From: Paroedura picta
Lineage: Eukaryota > Chordata > Lepidosauria > Squamata > Gekkonidae
Assembly: GCF_049243985.1 (NCBI RefSeq)
Contig: NC_135373.1
Location: 98,203,213-98,267,212 of the forward strand
Direction: 5' to 3'
Length of the DNA stretch: 64,000 bases
The notes below the pieces were generated by a model. That model was given only the letters and a program-made list of their open reading frames with translations, had not been told where the DNA came from and did not search any database. Positions 36,601-46,145 of the stretch are shown piece by piece; position 1 is the stretch's first letter; every line of letters begins with the position of its first letter. The position numbers were made by a program, and so were the translations under genes.

Positions 36601-39600
36601 GGTTAGAGTTAATACCAACGGGTTTCATTGGCACCACTGGTTTTGGCCGGGGCTCTGGCACCAGCTCAGACATGGCTGTTTCAGGCTTAATATCTGCTGG
36701 ACCTACAAGAGTAGGAGAGAAATAAACAATTAACACAAGCAGTTCAACCACAGTTCTGTGAGCTGAAATTTTAAATCGCTCCACTGCTGTTTCAGTTTAC
36801 ACTGAAAAAGGGGGGAAGTAGTGACAAATTAAGACAAATTCTCTTTTTTGCAATGCTCTTTCTCCCAAGGCCAGTTTAAAACATACTGAGTCCCTCAGCC
36901 AGACTCAGTTCTGAGTCTGGGGGCACCTTTGGAATTCTGACACAGGTTGATGGACACAATCACAAAATGGCTGCCACAGGAGGCAGAGCCTACCCCCAAA
37001 AAAATTTCAGAAGGAGATGGTGCATAACGCTAGTAGTAAATCTTCAACATTTTACACAGACACTCTGTTTAACAGAGTATATATATTTTTAAATGATCAT
37101 ATAGTTCTAAAATATTTTCTTGCATATACACAGTTTACTTTCAGTGGCAGCTGCTGCCACAGCAATATTTTTGGAAATCTGCACAGCCAATCAGATCTCC
37201 GAGTGCCAATCCTGGGCAAAAGCCTCATCTGGCCCCTCCTACTTTCTAAAAATACTTGGTAGGCACAAGGAACGATGGCACACAAGGATAACTCATTGGG
37301 ACCATTGCCCTAAGCTGTGTCAAGTTTCAGAGGCCCCAGAGCATTATAAAAATGTGTATCAAATAGGCTTGTCAACCTCTAGGTGGTAGCTGGAGATCTC
37401 CTGAGATTACAAGTCATCACCAAGCAACAGTGATCAATTCACTTGGAGTAAATGGCAGCTTTGGAAGGTGGACTCTATGGCATTAAACCCAAGTCGCTCC
37501 CCTTCCCAAACCTTGCCATCCTCAGGCTCCACCCCCAAAATCTCCAGATATTTCCCAACATGGAGCTGGCAACCCTGGTAACAAACAACTTGAAAATACT
37601 ATTGTTGGAGACAGGATGTGCTGCATGGAATAGTTGCTTCATAATAGAGTAAGTTTGAATTGTCAAGTAATTAAAAGCATGCTGTTATCAGAACAGCTGA
37701 AATGGAACTTTGCAAATCTTGATAACAACATTCAGTTGACTGTAAGAACACACCCATTGGACCTGATGTTTGAGATAGATGTGTGGCCTGAAAATGGCCT
37801 CTCCAATATTATAATAACAAAATCATAAAGGAGTGATGGAATGCCAGCACAGAATGGTAATGAGTTCTTGAACTTCCCTATCTATGAGCTACCGAAGACA
37901 TTGTTGGTCAAAGCAGTGGTCTTGAAATTGTTCCTGAAAATAAACTGGAAGCCAGTGGAGAGCTTTTATCACTGACAAAATATCTAGAGATATAGATTAA
38001 TCTCTGTAATTATTCAGGATGATTTCAGGCGGCAATTTAGTAGCTATCAGACTAGGGTTGCCAACTTCTAGCGGAAAATTCCTGGAGTTTGGGATGTAGT
38101 GCCTGGGGAGGGCAGGATTTGGGCAGTGGAGGGAAACTTGTCTGAGTTGTTTCTGTAGTCCATATGCTAGACATCAGTTGACATTAATTTACCATTGAGG
38201 TGGCTGGAAGATAATAGGTAAAGGTAAAGGTATCCCCTGTGCAAGCACCGAGTCATGTCTGACCCTTGTGGTGACGCCCTCTAGCGTTTTCATGGCAGAC
38301 TCAATACGGGGTGGTTTGCCAGTGCCTTCCCCAGTCATTACCGTTTACCCCCCAGCAGCAAGCTGGGTACTCATTTTACCGACCTTGGAAGGATGGAAGG
38401 CTGAGTCAACCTTGAGCCGGCTGCTGGGATTGAACTCCCAGCCTCATGGGCAAAACTTTCAGACAGCTGCCTTACCACTCTGCGCCACAAGAGGCTCTTG
38501 GAAGATAATAAGACAAATATAAATCCCTTCTTCCTGGTTCAAATGCTCTTCCCGGGAAGTGCTTACAGAGAGATCTGCTGCTACTAGCCAAGAAACCCAG
38601 ACTATCTGACAAACCTTGCCTAGCAGCCAGCTCCCCAGTTCCTCTTGCTCATGCCTCCTCATTTTCCTTTTCCACTGTATTCTCCACAGTAGCTCAACTG
38701 GATTCTGCTCTAGGATAGCCCTGACACATATAGTCATTTATTATTTTTTATTTATTTAAATTTATATTGCTCCCTATCTCCACAGACTCAGGGCAGATTA
38801 CAACCAGGATAAAATTATATATATAATATTCCAAATACAACAATAGAAATTTGAATTAACTTAAATTACATTTAAAAATGCAATAAAACAAATAATTAAA
38901 TACAAAAAATGCCCATAGTGCTCTTGTCTCTCATGGGGGGGGGGTATACAGAGTGACCCTCACAAGGAGCTTTAGCTTGGTGGAATTCTCACAGAGAGGT
39001 CAGTGGATTCAGCTGTTACTTCAGGACTCAACCATAGGACTGGCAGAACACCTTCAACTTGCAAGCTCTGCGGAACTGTTTAAGGTCTTGCAGGGCTCTG
39101 ATATAATTTTATATTATTAAGAAATTCAATCATTGTGAACCACTCCTTACAAAACATTGTGGGTGAATTTCATCCTTCATGCTGGTGCCTAGAACACAGC
39201 TCTTTGTTCTCCAGCTGTAGCATATCTTGGGTGAACAGATAACCCTTTAAGCTAGAAGAAGACTTATTTTGCATAACTGTTTTGTGCATCAATATAACTG
39301 GCCTCCCTATGCTCAAATGGACATATACAGATGGACATATTCAATAACATCTAGCTGCCACAGAAAAACGCCTTAACATTTTATCCCACACACACACACA
39401 CACACTTTCTGAGAAAGGGAGGTCTGCTCCTCCTATGCTTCAATCAATAGCACCTGTAATATGTTGGTTTTAATAATTTAAATAATTTCAATTGAATTTC
39501 ATGACTATGTCTTAACCACCCCTGGGAAAAGACAGTATAGAAATATCATTAATAAATAGCCATCTACAATTCTAGTCTATTTTATTTCAGCCATGATTTT

Positions 39601-42600
39601 TAACTTTGTCTCAAGGAATGCCTGGCCAAATATCTCCCCCTGCCCTAGAGTCAAAGGGGTATAAGGCAGCTCACTGCCACCTTCCATGCCTTCTTCCTTT
39701 TCAGTCAAAGGGCATCTTCCCCACTGCCCTGTGAAGCTACCCTAGCATTACAGTATGATTTGGCAGATAAAGAAAAAGTGAGGGGATCAGGGGAGTTCGG
39801 GCCTGTGGAAATGTATGTGGCAAAACTGCTGTCACCCTTGCTTTTGCACAGATGTGATGTAGAAAGGGGAGGAATGGGGATCGGGATGGCCGCAGCAGAG
39901 TAGGAACAGGGCCTACCTGCTAGTTGCTACTACCACTGAGGAGGGTCACATTTTCAGCACCCTTCTGGAAGCAGCCTTCAGCAAAGCAACGTATGAGCTG
40001 CAGGAGGCAACTACAGTGAGTTTCCTCCGTGAAAACCTCGAGTAGGGCCTGGCAAGGATGCGAACTCAACCATCTGGCAACAAATGACTGAACTGAGAGT
40101 TTTATGAAACGTATCCGTGCCTTGACATACTTCCAAATGTAAATCAGGGTAGTGCTGGCCATACTGTTAGACAGAGTGAAGCCTCCTGCCTCAAGGGGCT
40201 TCTTTGAGGTAAAAAGCCAATTTGATTACGTTTCCAAGAACTGAACAAGAGGAGTCTTCACAAACTGCAAATGTTAGAGAACTTAGAAAAAATTAGGGAG
40301 TGAGTCTTCACCGCTGACTGCTGCTGTGAATGGTCTCTGTCCTATATTACATTTGAATTTCACACAATTAAGATTCATCCTGTACTTCTTGAGTTACATG
40401 GCCCTTTAACTATGCCATCAGGCATTTCTGATACTATATTTTTGCCTATCCTCACCTGTGACCTGAACACATGGAGCTGCCTTCTATTGATTCACACCAT
40501 CAGTCAATCATTGTCAGTGACTGGGAGTAGCTCTCCAGAGTCCCAGGCAGATGTTTCAGGGGGTAGCTGTATTGATCTGCAGTAGAACAGCTGGATTCAA
40601 GTCCAGAAGCACCTTAGAGACCAACAGGATTTGGGGGGGGGTATCAGCTGAGACTCAAAGTTCCCTTCATCGTATCTGATAAAGGGAACTTTGGCTCTCA
40701 AAGCTTATACCCCCAAAATCCTGTTGGTCTCTAAGGTGCTTCTGGACTTGAGTCTAGCTGATCAGGTAGATTCCTTACATATTACTGCTATCTGTTCCCT
40801 TTAAACTGGAGGCACCGGGACTGAACTTGTAGCCCCCTGCGTGCAAAGCAGATTCTCTGGGACTGTCACAATCCCCTCCCAGCATGTTTGGATTTTCTGC
40901 CCTTGGCACCCAAATAATCTTTTTCTGAAATTAAGTCACTTTTTTAATGAATCAAGCTGCAGCCTATGGGTGAAAATTGCCCTCTAAATGCTAAATTGGT
41001 GGTTACAATGTCATTTAGTAGATTATGAGATTTATTATCCATCTGATTGGTCACATTTTTTCATCCCAACCAGCTTCTTAAACCTTCAACCAGAGACCAC
41101 CCTACAGCCAAATTAAATTCAGTATTTCATTTTATTTATCTGTTTTCACTTTCACAGATTGACATAAAGGGCCCTTTTTCTCTTTGCCTTCCAATTCTTT
41201 GTTTGAATATCATCATGGGGAGGGGGGGAGTGGGATGAATGAGTGAGCCTGAAACATTTAACTACACAGATGCCTCCCTTTGTTCACAAACTAATAATAT
41301 ACTGTAATAGGCAAGCAGTCAGTTCTCATTCAATACATCTCAAGTTTTACTGGATGCATCCTGCCATTCAGAGTCAAGTAAGATCCCACTTTAAACTAGT
41401 ATTAGTGCTCACATTACACCAGTGTCTCAGAATAAAATACATTGAACATCAGATGTGGTAGTTGTGCTGTTGTTATGAAAATAGATTCCAAGTATCTTTT
41501 AAATTATTATTTTTTCTTTTTTAAAAGTGTACTAGGAAAATAAAGAGCAATAAAGGACAGATGCTGCTTCTAGAGCTGGGAACCTTTGCTCCAGGACATA
41601 TTTATAATATTACACAGAAGTATATATTTCAGAAACAGCATCTATATCTTGTTTTACTTTATTTTGAGCCAAAACTCCCCAGACGTCAGACCTCAAATCA
41701 GACTTGAAGACCAAGCCTCCATTTTGCAATTGTGAAGACATAATAAAGAAGTACTTCTGAGCATGTGCAGTGTCTTGCCTTCAGAGGAAAATCACAGCCA
41801 GAATTCACATTTCTGGAATTTAATATTACATTATTAATATATATATAAAAAAATAATAAAATATGACTTTCAAGCAGGTTGGGATCCTAATTCCAAGGAT
41901 GGACAGGCACAGTTTGGGGCTATCACAGGTCACGCCTAGCCCGCTTCACAATAGACTCTACAGCAGAGAGATCTATTTCAGCATCTTCCCCAACTATGGT
42001 GGGATTGTTTCTCCTCTGGAGTGCATTCATATTCAACACTAAATTGGAACGCTTCACCTGGGACGTGGAAAGCACTTGGCTTGACTCCCTGTATCTGATG
42101 AAGAAACTGTGTGCTACAAAAGCTTGCAATTTTTCTTTCAAATAACTAGAACAATCAATCCAAAAATAGCAGCATCTAACATGTGTCAGTCCTATACCCC
42201 GTTCTGACAGTTCCCTCCCAGCAACACTTCCCCCTTGTACTGCGCCCATTCATTCTGCCCTCCCATGCTACCCTGCCCCCTTTTCAGTTCACCACCTCCT
42301 GTGCCTGCTACCCCTCCCCCACTGAATCACACCCCCTCCTTCTCCTTTACCCCTTAACCTACATGAAACCAGACACAGTGTTCTTGCTGCACACCATCAC
42401 AACAAAGCGTCGCACAGCCTGAGGCCCACCGACAATGGCATCCATCGCTCTCCTGCCCACTCAGGATTCCCTCCCCACCTCTGCCCTGCTCTGCCTCTCT
42501 CCAGAGCTCCTGGATTCATGTCACCAAACGAGAGCAGACTCTGCTCAGCGGCAGGCGAGCCAGTTGCAAAGCAGCTCACGCCCCTGGCCAGCAGCTGGGA

Positions 42601-42901
42601 TTCTTCCTCTCCTTCCACACACGCCTTAGTGTGCAGCCACGGCCGCACAACTGTCCCGCTGCTTCCTTGACAGCAGATGGGAAAGAGGGGCGGGAAACGC
42701 CTCTTCCCTCGAGCACAGGCTGCCCTGGCCAGGCTCAGGCACACGCCAGTCTCCATTCCAGATGTCCATGTCCATGAACGGGGTGCTGAGCCCAGAACGG
42801 GCGCATTAGCATCCTTCTTGCACCTCTGAGCCGAGGGCAGCCTCCCCCCCCCCCCCGTGAGAGGGCAGACGCATCCGCGCAGACCACTTACCTTTGAACA
42901 T
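24485..42901 (-). CDS. SEPTIN3: SEPTIN3: neuronal septin GTPase, short form, complete (10 coding exons)
   Basis: Septin of the SEPTIN3/9/12 group, which polymerises into filaments and is enriched at presynaptic terminals in mammals. Coding exons 5' to 3': 42901-42892, 36702-36511, 35780-35652, 34739-34658, 31258-31121, 29503-29386, 29283-29188, 28404-28305, 26799-26748, 24620-24485; all are GT/AG and in phase, giving 350 residues. It begins [20 protein letters not shown]. The P-loop GQSGLGKST is at about 68-76, DTPG at 125-128, AKAD at 207-210, and the septin unique element follows ([11 protein letters not shown]). It ends [18 protein letters not shown] with no long coiled coil, as expected of SEPTIN3. 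Internal sequence is almost identical to human SEPTIN3, which separates it from SEPTIN9 and SEPTIN12. A longer N-terminal form is likely (exon at 44849-45779). Confidence 0.95.
24640..26180. other. SEPTIN3 intron 9, AT-rich
   Basis: No gene recognised. The long + strand open frame at 25370-25756 is AT-rich and matches nothing. Confidence 0.5.
26190..26690 (-). mobile_element. L2 LINE 3' part
   Basis: On the - strand: CACCTGGTGGAATGAGCTCC, TTCTGCAGGGCCTGCAAGAC and GAGCTCTTCCGCCAGG encode the L2 ORF2 C-terminal region ([17 protein letters not shown]-like). The left side ends in an ATT/GTT simple repeat (26207-26262). It lies close to SEPTIN3 exon 9. Confidence 0.65.
26748..26799 (-). CDS. SEPTIN3: SEPTIN3 coding exon 9
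   Basis: 52 nt encoding (V)[16 protein letters not shown](R). The acceptor TTTACAG ends at 26800 and the donor GTAAGT starts at 26747. Confidence 0.95.
27465..27880 (-). mobile_element. L2 LINE 3' part with internal tandem duplication
   Basis: Diverged relative of the 26190 copy (GAACAAGTTGCCAGCTGAGA, TTCCACAGGGCCTATAAAAG). A 34-bp segment, CACATTCACAATAAAATAC.., is doubled at about 27543-27609. Confidence 0.6.
28305..28404 (-). CDS. SEPTIN3: SEPTIN3 coding exon 8 (septin unique element, NAGNAG acceptor)
   Basis: Encodes [20 protein letters not shown] and [13 protein letters not shown]. The acceptor reads TCAGCAG, so splicing at the second AG would start the exon at 28401 and drop Gln256 without a frameshift. 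The donor GTAAAC starts at 28304. Confidence 0.94.
29188..29283 (-). CDS. SEPTIN3: SEPTIN3 coding exon 7
   Basis: 32 codons: [20 protein letters not shown] and [12 protein letters not shown]. The acceptor ATCCAG ends at 29284 and the donor GTAGGA starts at 29187. Confidence 0.95.
29386..29503 (-). CDS. SEPTIN3: SEPTIN3 coding exon 6 (AKAD motif)
   Basis: Encodes [20 protein letters not shown] and [19 protein letters not shown], with the G4 guanine-specificity motif AKAD. The acceptor GGCTATAG ends at 29504 and the donor GTAAGT starts at 29385. A Sauria SINE ends only about 22 nt upstream of the exon. Confidence 0.95.
29526..29785 (-). mobile_element. Sauria-type SINE with BovB tail (copy 2), next to SEPTIN3 exon 6
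   Basis: Body and tail as in the other copies, but the tail lacks the GGGGATA part and the tRNA-like head is less complete. The tail's CCTTTACCTTTATC repeats abut the pyrimidine tract of the exon 6 acceptor. Confidence 0.88.
30068..30681. mobile_element. Foldback MITE split by a tRNA SINE
   Basis: The left end GGGCTGCCAG and right end CAGGCATCCCTGG look like decayed inverted termini. An internal inverted repeat, 30462-30486 against 30490-30516, is built on GAATTTAC/GTAAATTC. It resembles 17905-18312. A CAC(CAC)n run lies near 30589-30606. The SINE at 30163-30388 interrupts it. Confidence 0.45.
30163..30388 (+). mobile_element. tRNA-derived SINE inside the foldback MITE
   Basis: The head TCGTGTAGTGGTTAAGAGTG with B box GTTTGATTCCCC is intact. 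The body has GGGTGTCTGTTGTGGGGAGAG, and the tail ends AAAAGCAAGCACAAACCAAC. Confidence 0.8.
31121..31258 (-). CDS. SEPTIN3: SEPTIN3 coding exon 5
   Basis: Encodes [20 protein letters not shown] through [19 protein letters not shown]. The acceptor CTCTTAG ends at 31259 and the donor GTATGT starts at 31120. Confidence 0.94.
31353..31566 (+). mobile_element. Short TIR element (TAGGGYTGCCAAC family), copy a
   Basis: TAGGGCTGCCAACCTCCAG at the left and CTGGAACTGGCAACCCTA at the right form terminal inverted repeats. The interior GGAGATCCTCCAGAATTACA and GGTGGACTCTGTGGCATTAT recur in the other copies. Probably a non-autonomous DNA transposon; superfamily not determined. Confidence 0.7.
32049..32254 (+). 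mobile_element. Short TIR element, copy b
   Basis: Same family as 31353: GTCAACCTCTAG at the left and GGAGCTGGCAATCC at the right, with GCCTCTATGGCATTATAC inside. Confidence 0.65.
32273..32487 (-). mobile_element. Short TIR element, copy c (reverse)
   Basis: Opposite orientation: GAGTTGCCAACTCTGGG at the left and ACCTGGAGGTTTGCAACTCT at the right. It sits back to back with copy b. Confidence 0.65.
32508..32662 (+). mobile_element. Short TIR element, copy d (truncated)
   Basis: ATTGCCAGCATCCAATTGGG..GGAGATTTTCCAGAATTACA and CCAAGGTTCCTCCCCC match the family; the right end is degraded. Confidence 0.55.
33270..33530 (+). repeat. L2-like reverse transcriptase fragment
   Basis: GGGGCCCTGCAGGGATTCATCTTATTCCCCATGCTATTTAAC encodes the G..QG..L.P.LFN block of LINE reverse transcriptase, followed by a decayed GCAGATGATACCC (ADDT). 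Confidence 0.5.
33778..34400 (-). mobile_element. BovB (RTE) LINE 3' end
   Basis: The - strand encodes the BovB RT C-terminus: [30 protein letters not shown], then [20 protein letters not shown] and [18 protein letters not shown]. It ends TGGGTCAGACACGACTTCGC and a GTTGTTGTT-type tail. The two best-preserved parts are separated by decayed sequence (about 34031-34116), so it is not functional. Its 3' end is the source type of the Sauria SINE tail. Confidence 0.9.
34658..34739 (-). CDS. SEPTIN3: SEPTIN3 coding exon 4 (DTPG motif)
   Basis: Encodes (V)[18 protein letters not shown] then GDQINNEN(C), with the G3/switch II DTPG. The acceptor CCCCTAG ends at 34740 and the donor GTGAGT starts at 34657. 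Confidence 0.94.
34780..35650. other. SEPTIN3 intron 3, no gene recognised
   Basis: Unassigned sequence with G runs near 35202-35211 and 35300-35308. Open frames on the - strand have no known motif. Confidence 0.45.
35652..35780 (-). CDS. SEPTIN3: SEPTIN3 coding exon 3 (P-loop)
   Basis: Encodes (G)[18 protein letters not shown] through [15 protein letters not shown], including the G1 P-loop. The acceptor CTTCCAG ends at 35781 and the donor GTAGGT starts at 35651. Confidence 0.95.
36511..36702 (-). CDS. SEPTIN3: SEPTIN3 coding exon 2 (common N-terminal exon)
   Basis: 63 codons from [20 protein letters not shown] to [10 protein letters not shown]. The acceptor CTTGTAG ends at 36703 and the donor GTAGGA starts at 36510. 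It starts in a phase that accepts either 42892 or 44849 as the upstream donor. Confidence 0.95.
37366..37580 (+). mobile_element. Short TIR element, copy e
   Basis: TTGTCAACCTCTAGGTGGTA..TGGAGATCTCCTGAG at the left and ATGGAGCTGGCAACCCTGG at the right. Most complete relative of the 31353 copy in the large SEPTIN3 intron. Confidence 0.7.
38053..38172 (-). mobile_element. Short TIR element, copy f (truncated)
   Basis: TAGGGTTGCCAACTTCTAG and CCTGGAGTTTGGGATG start the reverse orientation of the family; the rest is missing. Confidence 0.55.
38217..38498 (-). mobile_element. Sauria-type SINE with BovB tail (copy 3)
   Basis: Full length, flanked by a perfect 12-bp duplication TGGAAGATAATA (38205-38216 and 38499-38510). 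It has one extra GCA in the GCAGCAAGCTGGG segment. Confidence 0.93.
38740..39110 (-). repeat. L2-like LINE 3' fragment
   Basis: Decayed L2 tail: ATTGCTCCCTATCTCCACAG near an AT-rich end, then GGACTGGCAGAACACC and CTCTGCGGAACTGTT. A G run lies at about 38936-38944. Confidence 0.45.
40470..40885 (-). mobile_element. tRNA-derived SINE, second family, split by a palindrome
   Basis: The left part ACATGGAGCTGCCTTCTATTG..GGGAGTAGCTCTCCAGAGT and right part GGAGGCACCGGGACTGAAC..GCAAAGCAGATTCTCTGG are the two halves of one SINE like that at 8600. The foldback at about 40555-40780 interrupts it. Confidence 0.6.
40588..40760. repeat. Near-perfect 173-bp palindrome (foldback element)
   Basis: The left arm 40588-40666 (starts CAGCTGGATTCAAGTCCAG) pairs with the right arm 40681-40760 (ends CTGGACTTGAGTCTAGCTG). 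There are a few mismatches and a 14-nt loop. Each arm contains CACCTTAGAGACCAACAGGA and CAAAGTTCCCTT. Confidence 0.85.
41850..42891. other. SEPTIN3 intron 1 end, GC-richer toward exon 1
   Basis: GTATCTGATGAAGAAACTGT..CTACAAAAGCTTGC near 42087-42128 resembles the loop side of the palindrome at 40588. From about 42.3 kb GC content rises toward the promoter, with a 13-C run at 42844-42856. No second gene is called. Confidence 0.4.
42892..42901 (-). CDS. SEPTIN3: SEPTIN3 coding exon 1 (short form start)
   Basis: ATG TTC AAA G, then the donor GTAAGT at 42891. With exon 2 this reads [12 protein letters not shown], matching the position and style of the human MSKG.. start. The non-coding part extends upstream through about 43100. 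Confidence 0.8.
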
Positions 42902-42904
42902 GAA

Positions 42905-43150
42905 TCTTTCTTTGTCTTTGGATGTGATTCTTCAGGGTGGGTTTCCTCCTTATTCTGCTCTGCCCCAAAGGTTGTCTAATGAGATTCTGGTTCTCCGTCT
43001 CTCTGCCCCCCCCCCACCTCTCTCTCTCCCTTTCTCTCCCTTTCTCTCTCTCTCTCTCTCTTCTTTTTCTTCTTCAATGGATATTTCAGATAAGCAGGGA
43101 TGCTGCTGCCGCCACCGCTGCCATGGTCACATGACCTGAATATTAAACAT
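42905..43150 (-). promoter_or_regulatory. SEPTIN3 short-form 5'UTR/promoter region
   Basis: GC-richer DNA around exon 1. On the - strand it holds a CCGCCACCGC-type GC stretch, an E-box-like CATGTGAC and a (GA)n tract (43017-43062) that probably falls in the 5'UTR. The transcription start is not determined. Confidence 0.5.
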
Positions 43151-43199
43151 CCCTGCAAAATCTCCCCCCACTCTGCTTCTTTCTCTCTGTTCCTTCCTA

Positions 43200-44760
43200 G
43201 CATTTAGGGCTATACCATTCAAGCATCTGGGAGACCTTGGCAGGATTGGTGGATCTGAAAATGTATGCTGGCTACTGGAGGGAGGTGTTGTGATCAATAG
43301 AAGAAATAAGATGGAGCCAGGAAATGTCCCCTCCCCATCACACAGACACAGTCTTTCTCCCTCGTCTCTCTGCCCTCCTTTCCTCTCTGCTCCCAGGCAG
43401 CTTTCATATGCTACTGTCTGCTGAGCATCTCTAGAGACAGCAGCTACTCATTAATGCAAAAGTATTCTTAACTCTTTCATCAGCCCCATTGACTAATAAA
43501 GAAGGAAATTATGGGTCTGCAGGTAACTGTTCTAGAATTTGGCCTTTATGCCTCCTTTCAGTCTTATTTGCCCTGGTGAACCTCAGGAGCTGATCTATTA
43601 ACGCCCGTATGGTCTTTATGGGTGTGACTATGGCTTCACCAGCAGATTTCCATTTAAAATCTTCATTCTGAGTTTTTAGAAACTGCAAGAAGCAATAAAG
43701 CACTGTAGGGAAAAGACACAGAGTGTCTGCCAGCAATGGCCAAGGCAAAGAGAAATCTGCCTTTGTGTCAGTGTGCATAGTGTGTACATGGTGTTCTCTC
43801 ATGTGCCTGTAGGCATCTACATCTGTGTGTGTCTTTCCACATTTATCAGAGCAAGTGCACATGCCTTGGAGAAGTGAGAACTAGAGGAGCATCTCCTTTG
43901 GAAGCACTTGCCTTGACGAATATGCAGAGACAGACCGTAGGCAAGATGTAAATTGAAAGCTAAAGCATGAAAACCATGTATAGACTGCATATATGGCAGC
44001 AACATACAAGAGACTTGCACTGTAAGTAATTTGACCCCATGCAGTGAAACTCACACTTAGGCAGTCTTCACATATTATGAATTGCACACGAGCTGCTTAA
44101 CAGAGCTGCTTTCCAAATGCAAAATGGATACTGTCTGAACAAGTAGGATGGCAGTAAAGATTCCCCAAATAGTCTCACTCTAATATTGAATAGACTATGT
44201 TCAAAATCATGATGGTAGAGCACCACAAACATTGTGCCTATAGTCTCTACGTAGACAAGTGGAATGCACATAGTGTTGTCAAGAAGAGATCATTTGCATG
44301 TGTGTACATGTGGAGGCAATGTGAACAAGGGACATGCAATACAAAAGGGCAAGAGCAGGGCTGGCAGGCATAGTCCCACTCCTCCACAAACAAACACAGG
44401 GGTCATTGGCACAGCACTTTAAAAAGAGAGGTTGCACAGGACTTTTGTACAACACATCATTTGGACTATGCCATCATCCCCGGGTTTGTCTTTTGAACAG
44501 TAGACAGTACTGGGCAAGAAGGGGTGAATGTCTGGTTCCATAAGCCATCTTGATATAGTCACTAGTTCACCAGATTTTCTCTATGTGGTCCTGTTTACAT
44601 GATGGATTACAGGTCAATAAACTAGTATGAACAGATGTTAACTGACCAAATTCTGGCAGAGCTTTTGGTAGAGTGACATTCACCAAGAGAAAGAACATGC
44701 AATCAGAGTGTTATCTCATGAACCATGAAATCTCAGGCTATCTCCTGCATGTTGCTCCAT
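43200..44760. other. Between the two candidate SEPTIN3 first exons
   Basis: No gene or clear transposon recognised. An alternating CA-rich simple repeat lies at about 44788-44819. Confidence 0.4.
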
Positions 44761-44848
44761 ACTATTCAAAAGAGAAGTGTTTCCTCTCTCACACACACGC
44801 ATGCACACATGCACACACATCTTGGCAAGCGCTCGTTTTTGGACTTAC

Positions 44849-45755
44849 TTTCAGACATAGCTGTATTTTTCACAGAAGACATTGTGGAATCTGACATGAA
44901 AGGATGATTTGGGTCAGGCCACTCCTGTGGAAAAGAACGTAACAGCTTTCTATCTTCAGCTAAGTCCTCAGGTATGTTTATGGCCTCTGGGATGGCACAT
45001 CTGTCATTGGAAGCAGGGTCCTCCTTGACAGCAATCTCCAGGGATGAATTCATGGGGTCTTTTTCTATTATTAGAGAATGTGGATGACGAGGTGGTGATG
45101 GAGAACTAGCAGGAGCCAAGTTTTCCTTAGAATCTGGCATTTCTGTATCTGATGTATGATTTTCACCCTCATGGCAAGGAATGGCCTGTGTATCTACACA
45201 GCTTTCAGCTACATTCTGGTGCAAGGTTTGTATTCCATTTGGTGATAGAGGGCTTGGTAGAAGTCCATGTCCTCCCCTCCCTTGTGCTTCTCTTTTTAGG
45301 GGCACTTTCTGGAATTCTTTCCTTGTCATAGAGTATGAGAGAAGCTTCCGACCAGATGTAGGGTTATTATTGTTCCGGCGGAAAGTAAATGAGAGAGAGC
45401 TTAAATTCTGTGGTGCCAAGCCATTGACTGTGGTCCACTGAAGAGACTGAGATGTAGAAGAAAGAGGACATGATGGGAGGAGTTCATGTCTACGCGTCTC
45501 TTTAGGTGGGCCTAGCCTGGAATTAGATCTGGGAATCCCTCTGGTCCTTGCCAAAGGTATTTGTTTGGTTGAGTCCTGCACAAAAGAGTCAAGACAGGCT
45601 TCTTTTTTAAAGATGGGGTTGAGAGCTGCCAGTCCACCAGCTCCAAGAGAGCGAGTTGAGAGTCCCGGGATGTGACTAGAGTTGGAAGAGGCCCTCAAGG
45701 TTGGAATGCATCTTCTGCTCCTATTTGGAGAAGGAGCAAAATCCTTATCCATCAT
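44849..45755 (-). CDS. SEPTIN3: Candidate SEPTIN3 long-form 5' exon (302-residue N-terminal extension)
   Basis: Open frame from ATG at 45755 to the donor GTAAGT at 44848. The first 302 codons plus one base join in phase to SEPTIN3 exon 2, giving ..[15 protein letters not shown] and a predicted 649-residue protein. A pyrimidine-rich acceptor (TTTTGTTACTCCAG) ends at 45780, so the exon is probably internal, with an unseen upstream leader exon. The sequence is Ser/Pro/Arg/Asn-rich and looks disordered: basic at the start (DFAPSPNRSRRCIPTLR, RTRGIPRSNSRL), acidic near the end (AIPEAINIPEDLAEDRK). It has no catalytic motif. It recalls the long basic, disordered N-terminus of SEPTIN9. The open length, phase match and flanking splice sites are direct observations; expression is inferred. 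The alternative is a separate gene, which the donor and phase make less likely. Confidence 0.7.
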
Positions 45756-46034
45756 GGTCTCTTGGTCTCTTTATTTCTCCTGGAGTAACAAAACCAGTGG
45801 AAGGATTAAAGCAAACTTGTCATCATCACTCAGTGCCAATAATACTGGTCCTGGATATTTTTTCTAGATAGCGCAATTTCCATTTCTTATGAGGAATGCA
45901 AAAGGACACTATATTTCCTCCATATATTATGAAGGCCTCTAAGTACTTCAAAAAGAATTGTATAATCACTACCTGAATACACCAAATGCCACCTCTAAAA
46001 TACTAAAATACTATTCAATCTGTCCTAATGAAAA

Positions 46035-46078
46035 GAAACACACATGTGCTCCACTGAGCCTCCGGGGAGGGCGCTATA

Positions 46079-46145
<67 letters not shown>

